64,000 bases of DNA. Origin: Alloboseaceae bacterium BT-24-1. GTDB lineage: Bacteria; Pseudomonadota; Alphaproteobacteria; Rhizobiales; Beijerinckiaceae. A program made the translations under genes and the position numbers. The stretch covers positions 1 to 64,000 of the forward strand of contig JAOYTL010000015.1 in assembly GCA_025846845.1 (NCBI GenBank), written 5' to 3'. The notes under the pieces are model-generated. The model did not search any database, was not told where the DNA came from, and was given only the letters and a program-made list of their open reading frames with translations. This document shows, one piece after another, positions 17,767 through 26,710 of this stretch (positions are counted from its first letter, which is position 1; each line of letters opens with the position of its first letter).

Positions 17767-18858
17767 TCACCGCAGCGACTGCGAAGCCTGCGCGTTGAAC
17801 GCATCAAACGGCAGCTCGGCGACGCGGAACCAGAGCTGCTCCTTCTTCCAGTACGGCAGGAAGGAATCCCACAACGTCTTGAAGGCCGGATTCTTCGCCG
17901 CCTGGTCGGCATAGAGCGCGAACGCCTCCTTGAAGGCGGCCTGCATGACATCCTGCGGGAAGGCGCGCAGCTCGGCGCCGGAAGCGATCAGGCGCAGCAG
18001 CGCGTCAGGGTTGCCATGGTCGTATTTCGCCATGCACAGCGCGTTCGCCTCGGCGCAGGCCGCCTCGACGATCGCGCGATAATGCGCCGGCAGCCCGGCC
18101 CACTTCTCGTTGTTGACGATGAAGCTGACATTGGCGCAGCCTTCCCAGAAGCCGGGATAGTAGTAGTACTTCGCCACCTTCACGAAGCCGAGCTTCTCGT
18201 CGTCATAGGGACCGGAGAACTCGGCCGCGTCGATCGTGCCGCGCTCCAGCGCCGGGTAGATGTCGCCGCCGCCCAATGTCTGCGGCACCACGCCGAGCTT
18301 GGCCATGATCTGGCCGCCGAGACCCGCAATGCGGAACTTGAGGCCCTGGAGATCGGCGACGCTCTTGATCTCCTTGCGGAACCAGCCGCCCATCTGCGCG
18401 CCGGTGTTGCCGGAAGGGATCGTGTGCACGCCGAACTTCTTCATCAGATCGCGGCAGAGCTCGAGCCCGCCGCCCTGGTAGAGCCAGGCGTTCTGCTGGC
18501 GCGTATTGAGGCCGAAGGGCAGCGAGGTCTCGAAGGCGAAGGCGGTGTCCTTGCCGATATAGAAGCTCGACAGCGTGTGGCTGCATTCGACCGTGCCATT
18601 CTGCACCGCGTCGAGCGCCTGCAGCGCCGGCACGATCTCGCCGGCCGCGAAGGTCTGGATCTGGAACTGGCCATCGGTCGCCTCGGCGACGCGCTTGGCG
18701 ACCTGGGTCGAGATGCCGAACAGCGTGTCGAGGCTCTTCGGATAGCTCGAGGTCAGGCGCCAGCTGACCTTCGGATTGGTCTGCGCGATCGCCGGCGCGG
18801 CGATGGTCGCGGCGGCGGCTCCGACGGCCGAGGTCTTGAGAAGCTTGCGGCGGTCCAT
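17767..18858 (-). CDS. TRAP transporter substrate-binding protein (DctP/TakP family)
   Basis: Periplasmic receptor of a tripartite ATP-independent transporter, most like the TakP subgroup that binds 2-oxo acids or similar carboxylates. The start MDRRKLLKTSAVGAAAA at 18858 gives a Tat-style signal and is preceded by GAGAGGAAAC; the in-frame ATG at 18873 would overlap that site. The body shows SYPKSLDTLFG, LKFRIAGLGGQIMAKLG with the conserved carboxylate-clamping Arg (about residue 170), and AAEFSGPYDDEKLGF. No DctQ/DctM membrane genes are nearby, so it must share a membrane unit encoded elsewhere. It lies 174 bp after the ureohydrolase gene on the same strand. Confidence 0.9.
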   Translation of the reverse strand: MDRRKLLKTSAVGAAAATIAAPAIAQTNPKVSWRLTSSYPKSLDTLFGISTQVAKRVAEATDGQFQIQTFAAGEIVPALQALDAVQNGTVECSHTLSSFYIGKDTAFAFETSLPFGLNTRQQNAWLYQGGGLELCRDLMKKFGVHTIPSGNTGAQMGGWFRKEIKSVADLQGLKFRIAGLGGQIMAKLGVVPQTLGGGDIYPALERGTIDAAEFSGPYDDEKLGFVKVAKYYYYPGFWEGCANVSFIVNNEKWAGLPAHYRAIVEAACAEANALCMAKYDHGNPDALLRLIASGAELRAFPQDVMQAAFKEAFALYADQAAKNPAFKTLWDSFLPYWKKEQLWFRVAELPFDAFNAQASQSLR

Positions 18859-19032
18859 GGTGTTTCCTCTCATGTGCAGGCCTTCGGCTTTTTTCTGACG
18901 GGACTAGGCCGCTGACTCGGCGGCGAAGCTAGAGCAGGCGCTGACCGGGCTCCAGCCACGGCCCTGCAACGCGCGCATGTCCGGATAGCGGGAGCAATCC
19001 GGGATTCCTGCACTTCGGCATGGGGATGCGGT

Positions 19033-19965
19033 TCAGCTGCCTGTGCTGCCAGCGAGCAGGCCGGCCCCGAACATGGCCAACCGGCAGACGGTCCGCGCGC
19101 CGAGGCCGCCAATGTCCTCCTCGGGGACGAACTCGACGATGTTGAAGCCGATGATCGGCGCACGCGCCGCGACACCGTTCAGGAGATCGACGAGGTCGCC
19201 ATAGCCGAGACCGCCCGGCGCCCTACCGAGCACGCCCGGCACCACCGATGGATCGAGGCCATCGACATCGAGGCAAACCACGACTGGCCTACCCGCCGGC
19301 ACGCATTGGACCGCGTGGCTGATCCCCTTCTCCCTGAGCGTGCGCATATCGATGATTTGCGCCCCGGCAGCGCGCGCTTCGCTCACATCCGTCTCGCGGG
19401 CACTGCCGATGCCGCGGGCGCCGACCTGCACGAGCGCCTTGACGCCGGCGAATTCGGAGGCGCGCCGCATCGTACTGGACAGCCCGAAGCGCTCGCCCTC
19501 GACCTCCTCGCGCCAGTCGATATGCGCATCGATCTGCAGGATCGTGATCTCGCCGCGCGCGGCGAAGGCTTTCAGTGCCGGAATCTGCACGCTGTCATCG
19601 CCGCCAAGCAGCAAAGGCGCGGCACCGCGCGCCAGCAACGCGGCATAGACGGCTTCGATCCGAGCACGATTGCCGGCAAAGTCACCTGGATCGAAGACGA
19701 TGTCGCCGCAATCCACCAGATACCGGTCCGACCAGGCCGACGCCCGGCCGAGATCGAAATCATAATGCCCTCGCCGCGCCGCCTGTCGCGCACTCGCAGC
19801 GCGGATCATCGCCGGTGCGGAGGCGCTGTGCAGGCTGCCCGACGGATAGGGCGTCGCGCCGGGAATGCCGATCACCGCGACCGCGCCGCGCGGCACCGCG
19901 TCAAAGGAGACGGCTTCGCAGCCAAGGAAGGTCTCGCTAGCACGGGAGATCGGGTCGAGAGGCAT
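19033..19965 (-). CDS. ureohydrolase (agmatinase/arginase) family protein with altered metal site
   Basis: A 310-residue member of the arginase/agmatinase fold, which hydrolyses guanidino compounds to urea and an amine with two Mn ions. Metal-site blocks are LLLGGDDSVQIP (residues 118-128), QIDAHIDWR (145-152) and CLDVDGLDPSVVPG (near 236). The first canonical metal ligand, His in GGDH, is Asp124 here, while DAHID and DVDGLD keep their ligands. The fold should be intact, but metal preference or substrate may differ. The ATG at 19965 (MPLDPIS) is chosen; a longer frame to 20184 crosses a terminator. Together with the TRAP receptor it forms an accessory pair inserted in a core cluster. Confidence 0.85.
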   Translation of the reverse strand: MPLDPISRASETFLGCEAVSFDAVPRGAVAVIGIPGATPYPSGSLHSASAPAMIRAASARQAARRGHYDFDLGRASAWSDRYLVDCGDIVFDPGDFAGNRARIEAVYAALLARGAAPLLLGGDDSVQIPALKAFAARGEITILQIDAHIDWREEVEGERFGLSSTMRRASEFAGVKALVQVGARGIGSARETDVSEARAAGAQIIDMRTLREKGISHAVQCVPAGRPVVVCLDVDGLDPSVVPGVLGRAPGGLGYGDLVDLLNGVAARAPIIGFNIVEFVPEEDIGGLGARTVCRLAMFGAGLLAGSTGS

Positions 19966-20072
19966 GGCGAACGAACCAAATGACAGAGGGTGGTGTCTCC
20001 AGCCTGCCTGCCACCCGGTATCCGGGTAAGCAAGCGCATCGCCGTGAGCAGTTTTGCAGAAACCAAACGAAA

Positions 20073-20101
20073 ACACCGGCCGCGACGATCGCGGCCGGTG
20101 T
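20073..20101 (-). terminator. rho-independent terminator after the SPOR-domain gene
   Basis: Read on the minus strand, ACACCGGCCGCGA pairs perfectly over 13 bp with its complement across a 3-base loop, followed by TTTTCGTTT. It lies about 30 bp after the SPOR gene stop, so transcription from argS/SPOR probably ends before the ureohydrolase gene. Confidence 0.85.
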
Positions 20102-20132
20102 GTCAGGAGTATTTGAGGAAGTCGGTTTTGCG

Positions 20133-21722
20133 TCAGTTCTTCGCGATGAAGCACTGGCCGCCGGCAGCCTGCAACGCCGAGCACATCGAGCTCGCATCCT
20201 CGCGGGAATACGGACCGACGCGCAGGCGGTAGACTGTCTTGCCGCCGGCGAGCTCGGTCTTGCGCACGATCGGGCTCTGGCCAGAGAGCTGATCGGAATA
20301 TTTGCGCTGCAGCGCTGCGAAGGTGGCGCGCGCCTCGGCCTCGCTGCCCGGCGCACCGAGCTGCACGACGAAGCCGCCTGCCGGATCTGTGCGCGGCGCT
20401 GTCGCTGCAGGTGTAGCGGGCTGGGCCGGCTGCGGCGCGAGCGCGGCGGTGCGGGTCGTGTTGGCCGATGGCGTCTGCGAGGCCGGCGGGGTCGCCGGAG
20501 CAGCGGCACGTTCCTGCGACTTGGGCGCCGGCGCCTGTGCGACCGGGCCCGGCGTCGCCGAGGGCGTCGCGACCGGGCGGTTCGACGGAGCCGAGCCGGT
20601 CACGATGCCCTGCCCCGCGCCGTTCGTGGCGGCTGCATTGCTGGTCGCCGGTGTGCCGTCCGGGCGGATCGCGACGGTGCGCACCCTGCGCGGCTCACCA
20701 AGGCCGGGAACGGCCGGGATCGGGATGAGACCGGGCTCGGTCGGAGCCAGAGCGGCGGCAGCCGTGTCGGTCGGCGTGATGCTGCCATTCGACGTCTGCG
20801 TCGGGCGCTGCGCCGCCATCGAGCGCGCCGCCTGCTGGACATCGACCGGCTGTTCCTCGCGGCTGACGACCTTGGTCTTGTCGGTCGAGGCGTCGCCGCT
20901 GCGCTCGTAGATCTGCTTGTTCTGGTTCGGGATCTCGGCGCCGCCCGGATTGACCGGCGCGACCTTGGACGGGCCGGTATCGGCCGCGATCACCGGCGGC
21001 TGGCCGTTGACGCCGGCCGGACGCGTGTCGCGGAAGACCATGGCGGCACCGACACCGCCGATCGCGACGACAGCCAGGGCGGCTGCCGTCAGCAGGCCCT
21101 TGCGCGAGCGCGGCCGCTGGAAATCGCGATGCTCGTCCTCGGCGCTCTGCGACTGCGCGTCATAGTTCGGGGCAGCATGATAGTCGTGATCGTAAGCTTG
21201 GGCCTGGGCCTGGCCAGCGGTCTCGTCGAGGTCGCGCGGCTGCTCGGGGACGTAGGCGTGATGCCCTTCGTGCTGCGTTGCATAGGGCTGCGCGTGCGAC
21301 GGCGCCGGAAGCGGCTCCGGCTCATCGTAGCCGTATGCCGGTGCGGCGGGCGCCTTCGCGACCGGCTGAACCGGCGCGGCCCGCACGGGCTCGGTGCGGC
21401 GCAGCAGCGCCTCGAATTCGTCGAGCGTGCCGCGCACATCCGCCGGCGGCGGGGTCGCCGGAGCCTGGGGCGGCGTGACCAAAGTCGGCTGGAAGCTCGG
21501 CTCGGAGCGGGCCCAGGATGCGGGCTGCGGCGCAGCAGGGCGCACCGGCTCGGGCCGCCCGGCGAAGAGTTCCTTCAACGGATCGTCCTGGCCGACGAGG
21601 CGCGTCAGCTCCATCAGCGGGTCGCTCGCCGCGCCCGGCTTCTGAGGCTGAGCTGCTCCGCGCAGCTGGCGCTCGAGATCGTCGAGATCGAGGGCGAAAC
21701 GGTTTCTAGCTGGCTCGCTCAT
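20133..21722 (-). CDS. SPOR domain-containing membrane protein
   Basis: A 529-residue bitopic protein. The cytoplasmic N-terminal part is rich in Pro/Ala/Gln, starting MSEPARNRFALDLDDLERQL. One membrane span (LLTAAALAVVAIGGVGAAMVF) lies near residue 215. A long low-complexity periplasmic linker follows, then a C-terminal SPOR domain in the last 80 residues (GGFVVQLGAPGSEAEARATF and YRLRVGPYSREDA). SPOR domains bind denuded septal peptidoglycan, so a role at the division site is expected. The start at 21722 is chosen over 21752. It follows argS in the conserved dgt-argS-SPOR order and ends at a clear terminator. Confidence 0.92.
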   Translation of the reverse strand: MSEPARNRFALDLDDLERQLRGAAQPQKPGAASDPLMELTRLVGQDDPLKELFAGRPEPVRPAAPQPASWARSEPSFQPTLVTPPQAPATPPPADVRGTLDEFEALLRRTEPVRAAPVQPVAKAPAAPAYGYDEPEPLPAPSHAQPYATQHEGHHAYVPEQPRDLDETAGQAQAQAYDHDYHAAPNYDAQSQSAEDEHRDFQRPRSRKGLLTAAALAVVAIGGVGAAMVFRDTRPAGVNGQPPVIAADTGPSKVAPVNPGGAEIPNQNKQIYERSGDASTDKTKVVSREEQPVDVQQAARSMAAQRPTQTSNGSITPTDTAAAALAPTEPGLIPIPAVPGLGEPRRVRTVAIRPDGTPATSNAAATNGAGQGIVTGSAPSNRPVATPSATPGPVAQAPAPKSQERAAAPATPPASQTPSANTTRTAALAPQPAQPATPAATAPRTDPAGGFVVQLGAPGSEAEARATFAALQRKYSDQLSGQSPIVRKTELAGGKTVYRLRVGPYSREDASSMCSALQAAGGQCFIAKN

Positions 21723-21909
21723 GACATGATCCATTCCAGCGCGTGCCGTCACCCATCAAAGGACGTCGCCACAGCGCGGTCAATCTGACGAAAGCCTTAG
21801 CCGATCGCCTTTCGGCAGACCGGCCAACACCACTTCCGTGTCGGACCCGGTGGACGCCGACCGGATCATCCTGATCCGCAAAGCGTCCGATGCGCCGGGA
21901 TGGATCCCG

Positions 21910-23676
21910 TCAGCGCATCTCCTCCGGCGCCGTCACCCCAACGACCGCCAGACCGGAAGCAAGGACGCTGCGCACCGCATGCACGAACGCCAATCTTGCC
22001 GATGTCGACTTTCGATCAGTTTGATTAACGAACCGTAATTGCGGCGAGTCTTTGCCCTTGTTCCATAGCGAATGAAAGGCACTCGCCAATTCGTGCACGA
22101 AGAAGGCGACACGATGGGGCTCGTGTGACGCCGCCGCGGCATCGATCATCCTCGGATAGGCGGCGATCATCTTGACGATGCCGATCTCCGACTCGTCGGT
22201 CAGCAGGCCGAGATCGGCCTGCGCCAGCGTCTGCGGCGACAGGTCGAGATCGGGGAAGACCTCGGCCGCCTGGCGGAAGATCGAGGCGCAGCGTGCATGC
22301 GCGTACTGAACGTAGAAGACCGGATTGTCCTTCGACTGCTCGACCACCTTGGCAAGATCGAAGTCGAGTGTCGCGTCGTTCTTGCGGAAGATCATCATGA
22401 AGCGGACGGCATCGCGGCCGACCTCGTCGATGACCTCGCGCAGGGTCACGAAGTCGCCGGAACGCTTCGACATCCGGACCTGCTCGCCATTGCGCAGCAG
22501 GCGGACGAGTTGGCAGAGCTTGACGTCGAGCTCGCCCTGCCCATCCGTCACCGCCTTCACGGCCGCGCGCATGCGCTTGACGTAGCCGCCATGGTCAGCG
22601 CCCCAGACGTCGATCATCTCGGAAAAGCCGCGCGTGAACTTCGAGCGGTGATAGGCGATGTCGTTGGCGAAATAAGTGTAGCTGCCATCCGACTTCAGCA
22701 GCGGCCGATCGACGTCGTCGCCGAACTGCGTGGCGCGGAACAGAGTCTGCTCGCGATCTTCCCAGTCCTCGTCCTTCTGGCCCTTGGGCGGCGGCAGGCG
22801 GCCCTCATAGACCAGGTCGCGGACGCGCAGTTCCTCGATCGTCTGGTGCACGGCATTGGAGTTGCCGTCCCGGCCCTGCAGCGAACGCTCCGAGAAGAAG
22901 ACCTGGTGGACGACGCCAAGCGCGGCGAGATCGTCGCGGATCATCGCCATCATCCCGTCGATCGCCGCCCCGCGCACCAGCGGCAGCCAGTCCCATTCGG
23001 CCTTGTCGCGCAGCGCCGGCCCATGCTCGCGCGCCAGCGTCTCGCCGACCGAAACGAGATAATCGCCGGGATAGAGCCCCTCCGGGATCGCGCCGATCTC
23101 CTCGCCCAGCGCCTCGCGATAGCGCAGGAAGGCGGAGCGGGCGAGCACGTCGACCTGCGCGCCGGCATCGTTGATGTAGTATTCGCGGGTGACGTCGTGC
23201 CCGGCGAAGGCGAGCAAGCTCGCCAGCGCGTCGCCGAACACCGCGCCGCGGCCATGGCCGACATGCATCGGCCCGGTCGGATTGGCCGAGACGTATTCGA
23301 CATTGACCTTTGGCTCACCCTTCGGCGCGCCACGGCCATGCTCCGTGCCGGCCAGCACCGCCGTCTTCAGAACCTGAGTGAATACAGCAGGTTGCAGCGT
23401 CAGGTTGATAAAGCCGGGACCGGCGATCTCGGCCTTGAGGACATCGCTGTCCTTGGCCAGTTCGGCGACGATCAGCTCGGCGAGCGCGCGCGGCGCCATG
23501 CCGGCCTCCTTCGCCAGCACCATGGCGGCATTGATCGCAAGATCGCCATGGGCCGGATCCTTGGTCGGCTCGACCACGACGCGCGCCAGCGACAGACCGG
23601 CCGGGATACGGCCGGCCTCGACCAGCCCGGACAGGACGGCGGCGAGGCGTGCGGAGAAAGTCTCGAAAATGTTCAT
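21910..23676 (-). CDS. argS: arginyl-tRNA synthetase
   Basis: Class I aminoacyl-tRNA synthetase that charges tRNA-Arg. Length 588 residues. Parts: N-terminal Add-1 domain, the HIGH-type motif in NPTGPMHVGHGRGAVFGD (about residues 129-146), the MSKRSGDFVTLREV loop replacing KMSKS (about residue 390), and a C-terminal DALR anticodon-binding domain starting near YAHARCASIFRQ. The start MNIFETF at 23676 is used; a second in-frame ATG lies 9 bp upstream. It lies between dgt (26 bp gap) and the SPOR gene, as in other Rhizobiales. Confidence 0.97.
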   Translation of the reverse strand: MNIFETFSARLAAVLSGLVEAGRIPAGLSLARVVVEPTKDPAHGDLAINAAMVLAKEAGMAPRALAELIVAELAKDSDVLKAEIAGPGFINLTLQPAVFTQVLKTAVLAGTEHGRGAPKGEPKVNVEYVSANPTGPMHVGHGRGAVFGDALASLLAFAGHDVTREYYINDAGAQVDVLARSAFLRYREALGEEIGAIPEGLYPGDYLVSVGETLAREHGPALRDKAEWDWLPLVRGAAIDGMMAMIRDDLAALGVVHQVFFSERSLQGRDGNSNAVHQTIEELRVRDLVYEGRLPPPKGQKDEDWEDREQTLFRATQFGDDVDRPLLKSDGSYTYFANDIAYHRSKFTRGFSEMIDVWGADHGGYVKRMRAAVKAVTDGQGELDVKLCQLVRLLRNGEQVRMSKRSGDFVTLREVIDEVGRDAVRFMMIFRKNDATLDFDLAKVVEQSKDNPVFYVQYAHARCASIFRQAAEVFPDLDLSPQTLAQADLGLLTDESEIGIVKMIAAYPRMIDAAAASHEPHRVAFFVHELASAFHSLWNKGKDSPQLRFVNQTDRKSTSARLAFVHAVRSVLASGLAVVGVTAPEEMR

Positions 23677-23711
23677 GGCGACCAAGGATGCATGGGGAAG
23701 CGGGCCAGCGC

Positions 23712-24953
23712 CTATCGCAGCGAGGGAGTGGCGTCAAACAGGCGCCGGTGCTCGTCGAGGGCGTAGGAATCGGTCATGCCGGCGATGTAGTCGGCGATTC
23801 GGCGCGAAAGGCGCGCCTCGTCGAGCTCCTCGCACCCTGCTGCCCATTCCGGGGACATGGCCTGCGGCTGCGCCTTGAAGCGCACGAACAGGTCGCGAAC
23901 GATGTCGGCCGCCTCCTTCCGGATCACGCCGATGCGCGGATGGCGGTACATGTTCGGATAGAGGAAGCCCTTGATCGCCTTGTCGGCTGCGACGATTCCC
24001 GGCGAGAAGGCGACGACCGGCGCACCCGCCCGCCTGATCGCATCGGCATCCATGGGAGCCAGCGCCGCGATCCGCGCCTCGGACTCAGCGATCACGTCCT
24101 CGACGAAGCGGGTGATCACCCGGCGCACCAGCTCGTTGGTGGCGCGCGGCCGCTCCAGCCCGGGATGCAGGGCCTCGATCTCGTCGAGCAGCCCGGCGAG
24201 GAACGGCACCGCGCGCAATTCGGCGAGCTCGAACAGCCCGGCGCGCAGTCCGTCATCGATGTCATGGGCGTTGTAGGCGATGTCGTCGGCGAGCGCGGCG
24301 ACCTGCGCCTCGGCCGAGGCATGGCTGTCCAGCCAGAGGTCTTGCTTCTCCTGATATTCGAGGATCGCGACCGGAATGCCGCTTTTCGCATAGCGTTCGG
24401 TCGGCGTCCCGTCGGCGGTCAGCAGCGGGCCGTTGTGCTTGACCAGCCCTTCAAGCGCCTCCCAGGTCAGGTTCAGCCCATCGAATCCGGCATAGCGCCG
24501 CTCCAGTCGGGTCACGATCCGCAGCGTCTGCGCATTGTGGTCGAAGCCGCCGAAGCCCGTCATGCATTCGTCGAGCGCGTCCTCGCCGGTATGGCCGAAG
24601 GGCGTGTGGCCGAGATCGTGCGCCAGCGCCAGCGCCTCGGCGAGGTCCTCGTCGAGCCCGAGCGCGCGCGCCAAAGCACGGGCGATCTGCGCCACCTCGA
24701 TCGTATGGGTCAGGCGCGTGCGGAAATGGTCGCCCTCATGCGAGACGAAGACCTGGGTCTTGTGCTTCAGCCGGCGGAAAGCGGTGGAATGGATGATGCG
24801 GTCGCGGTCGCGCTGGAAAGGGTTGCGCGTCGCCGAGCCGGGCTCCTCGACGAGCCGGCCGCGGCTGGTCGCCGTGCGGCAGGCATAGACCGCGCGCCAG
24901 CGATCGCCGGGCTCGCGCGTCTGGGCTGTGGCGTTCTCGTGTGCGTGCGGCAT
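23712..24953 (-). CDS. dgt: deoxyguanosinetriphosphate triphosphohydrolase-like protein
   Basis: HD-domain dNTP triphosphohydrolase that lowers dNTP pools. The 413-residue frame has the N-terminal NPFQRDRDRIIHSTAFRRLKHKTQVF block, then HTIEVAQIARALA (metal His), ALAHDLGHTPFGHTGEDAL (the HD pair), and LEYQEKQDLW further on. The start MPHAHENA at 24953 is used; a longer frame to 25052 crosses the divergent erpA and is Cys-rich and unlikely. Divergent from erpA with an 86-bp gap, the usual arrangement. First gene of the leftward dgt-argS-SPOR run. Confidence 0.95.
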   Translation of the reverse strand: MPHAHENATAQTREPGDRWRAVYACRTATSRGRLVEEPGSATRNPFQRDRDRIIHSTAFRRLKHKTQVFVSHEGDHFRTRLTHTIEVAQIARALARALGLDEDLAEALALAHDLGHTPFGHTGEDALDECMTGFGGFDHNAQTLRIVTRLERRYAGFDGLNLTWEALEGLVKHNGPLLTADGTPTERYAKSGIPVAILEYQEKQDLWLDSHASAEAQVAALADDIAYNAHDIDDGLRAGLFELAELRAVPFLAGLLDEIEALHPGLERPRATNELVRRVITRFVEDVIAESEARIAALAPMDADAIRRAGAPVVAFSPGIVAADKAIKGFLYPNMYRHPRIGVIRKEAADIVRDLFVRFKAQPQAMSPEWAAGCEELDEARLSRRIADYIAGMTDSYALDEHRRLFDATPSLR

Positions 24954-25039
24954 GGCAGCCCCGTCAGGAGGCGCGGCTTGAAGCGATGCGCCTGCGCCAT
25001 TACCTTTGCAATCGAGGCAGGAGCAAGGATGTTCTGCGC

Positions 25040-25390
25040 ATGAACACGGCAATCGAAGCCAACCCGCACACGATCTCGCTGACCGACAAGGCGGCGAGCC
25101 GTATCGTCGCGGTGATGGCGGGCGAGGCCCCCGGTGCGATGCTGCGTGTCAGCGTCGCTGGCGGCGGCTGCTCCGGATTCCAGTATGTCTTCGACATCGA
25201 TCGCGAGAAGGCCGACGGAGATCTCGTGCTGGAGCGCGATGGCGCCACCGTGCTGATCGACGAAACCTCGCTCGAATTGCTCGATGGCTCGACCATCGAT
25301 TTCGTCGACGATCTCGTCGGTCAGTCCTTCAAGATCATCAATCCGAACGCGACGAGCTCCTGCGGTTGCGGCACCTCCTTCGCGCTCTGA
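25040..25390 (+). CDS. erpA: iron-sulfur cluster insertion protein ErpA
   Basis: A-type Fe-S carrier of 116 residues that delivers clusters to apo-proteins. The three ligand cysteines are in VAGGGCSGFQY (about residue 46) and SSCGCGTSF at the C-terminus. The ATG at 25040 is the only sensible start, yet the good ribosome binding site AGGAGC at 25018-25023 is 16 nt away. It is better placed for an out-of-frame ATG at 25029 that opens a four-codon ORF whose TGA overlaps the erpA ATG, which suggests translational coupling. Convergent with the HD-GYP gene, 6 bp apart. Confidence 0.95.
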   Translation: MNTAIEANPHTISLTDKAASRIVAVMAGEAPGAMLRVSVAGGGCSGFQYVFDIDREKADGDLVLERDGATVLIDETSLELLDGSTIDFVDDLVGQSFKIINPNATSSCGCGTSFAL

Positions 25391-25396
25391 AGCGCG

Positions 25397-26443
25397 TCAT
25401 CCCGGCAACACCACCGGCCTGAAGGCGCGGAGCAGATCCGCGTCGAGCTTGGCGCCCATATCGATCAGCACGGAATAGGCTGCTTCGGGCGCCATCGGCT
25501 CCTTATAGGAGCGTCGCTCGATCAGGGCGGCATAGATGTCGCAGATCGTGATCATCCGGATCACGTCGGAGATCTCGTCGGCCCGCAGCCCGCGCGGATA
25601 GCCTGTCCCGTCGAGATATTCATGATGGCTGCGTGCCGTCTCGACGACCTCGGCCGCAAAGGCGCCCTGCCGCAACAGCATCTCGTAGCCGATCTGCGGA
25701 TGCTCGCGCACGACCGCGAACTCCTCCACCGTCAGCTTGCCGCGCTTGTGCAGGATGTCGAGCGGCACGCGCGCCTTGCCGATGTCGTGCAGCACGGCGG
25801 CGCTGGTCACCAACTTGCGCGCCTCTTCCGGAAAACCGAGTTCGCGGGCAAACGCGGCGGCGAGCCCTGCGACCAGCAGGCAGTGCTGATAGGTGGCGTC
25901 GTCATGGTTCCAGACCATGTCGAGCCAGGCGCCGAGATCGCGGTCGTCGGCCGCGCGGTTGATCGCCTCGACCCCGCCCTCGATGGCCGCGACCGGTAGC
26001 GCCGCGCCGTCGGTGGCAGCCGCGAGGATATCGGCCATGGCTGCGGACGCAGCAACGAATTGCCGCTGCATCGGCGCCTGACCATCCGGATTGAGGATGC
26101 GGCCGATCTCGTCGAGCAGGGTTTTTGCCGGAATGTCCGCCGGCAGGATCGCGTTGGCGCCGATCGCATTGGCCTGGGTGGTCAGGCGCGGCGACCGTTC
26201 GCGCAGCAGGCAGAGATAGGGGATTCCGTTCCGCCTGCGCTCCGCGAGCCGGTCGCGCACTGCCTCGACCGAAGCGCGGTTGGATAGATCGACATCGCTG
26301 ACGAGCAGGCGCTTCGGCGCCGTCCCGCCCTGCGTCGGGCGATGCACGTCGACGACATCGCAGGGGCCCCAAAGCGACAGGAGTCGCTCGAGCTTGGCGC
26401 TCTGTTCCGGGCGGTCGGTGATCAGCAGCACGGCGATCGGCAT
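25397..26443 (-). CDS. HD-GYP domain protein with N-terminal receiver-like domain
   Basis: A probable c-di-GMP phosphodiesterase of 348 residues. Residues about 1-120 form a receiver-like domain (VLLITDRPEQ with its acidic residue, LLVSDVDLSN with a candidate phospho-Asp). The HD-GYP part has SAAVLHDIGKARVPLDIL (HD pair, about residue 218) and HHEYLDGTGYPRGL (the HHExxDGxGYP signature), so it looks active. The receiver is diverged and no histidine kinase is beside it. The start is preceded by TGAGGATATG. No other c-di-GMP gene lies next to it; pleD is about 28 kb away in the window. Confidence 0.9.
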   Translation of the reverse strand: MPIAVLLITDRPEQSAKLERLLSLWGPCDVVDVHRPTQGGTAPKRLLVSDVDLSNRASVEAVRDRLAERRRNGIPYLCLLRERSPRLTTQANAIGANAILPADIPAKTLLDEIGRILNPDGQAPMQRQFVAASAAMADILAAATDGAALPVAAIEGGVEAINRAADDRDLGAWLDMVWNHDDATYQHCLLVAGLAAAFARELGFPEEARKLVTSAAVLHDIGKARVPLDILHKRGKLTVEEFAVVREHPQIGYEMLLRQGAFAAEVVETARSHHEYLDGTGYPRGLRADEISDVIRMITICDIYAALIERRSYKEPMAPEAAYSVLIDMGAKLDADLLRAFRPVVLPG

Positions 26444-26550
26444 ATCCTCATAACGAAGACACCCTAGCCGCGGGTCCGTTGAGGTCCCGTGAAACTGAAT
26501 CGCTCAAATTCGCCATTTCCTTTCAGAAACGGCAAAAAGCCTCGAAACGG

Positions 26551-26646
26551 CTATGAACTCCGGGCCTGCCGGCGCATCGCGCTCGCTTCGGCATATTGCA
26601 GCAGCCGGTCGAGATCCTCTCGCGCGATGTCGAAGGAATCGCCCAT
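26551..26646 (-). CDS. possible 31-residue small protein
   Basis: Between the cold-shock gene's terminator and the HD-GYP gene a frame reads MGDSFDIAREDLDRLLQYAEASAMRR, then five more residues and TAG (20-residue limit met by splitting: it starts MGDSFDIARED, continues LDRLLQYAEASAMRR, ends QARSS). It has an amphipathic-helix pattern and charged residues unlike random GC-rich translation. No Shine-Dalgarno is visible and the terminator stem lies just upstream, so a promoter would have to be inside 26 bp. Treat as a candidate only. Confidence 0.25.
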   Translation of the reverse strand: MGDSFDIAREDLDRLLQYAEASAMRRQARSS

Positions 26647-26671
26647 CTGTCGCGCGCATCGCAAACCCAAG

Positions 26672-26696
26672 AAAAGGCACCCGAAGGCGCCCTTTT
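26672..26696 (-). terminator. terminator hairpin after the cold-shock gene
   Basis: On the minus strand, AAAAGGGCGCC, a TTCG tetraloop, and GGTGCCTTTT form a strong stem with one bulge, ending in TTTTC. It begins 15 bp after the stop of the double cold-shock protein gene. Confidence 0.75.
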
Positions 26697-26710
26697 GGAG
26701 AAAGCTTTTT

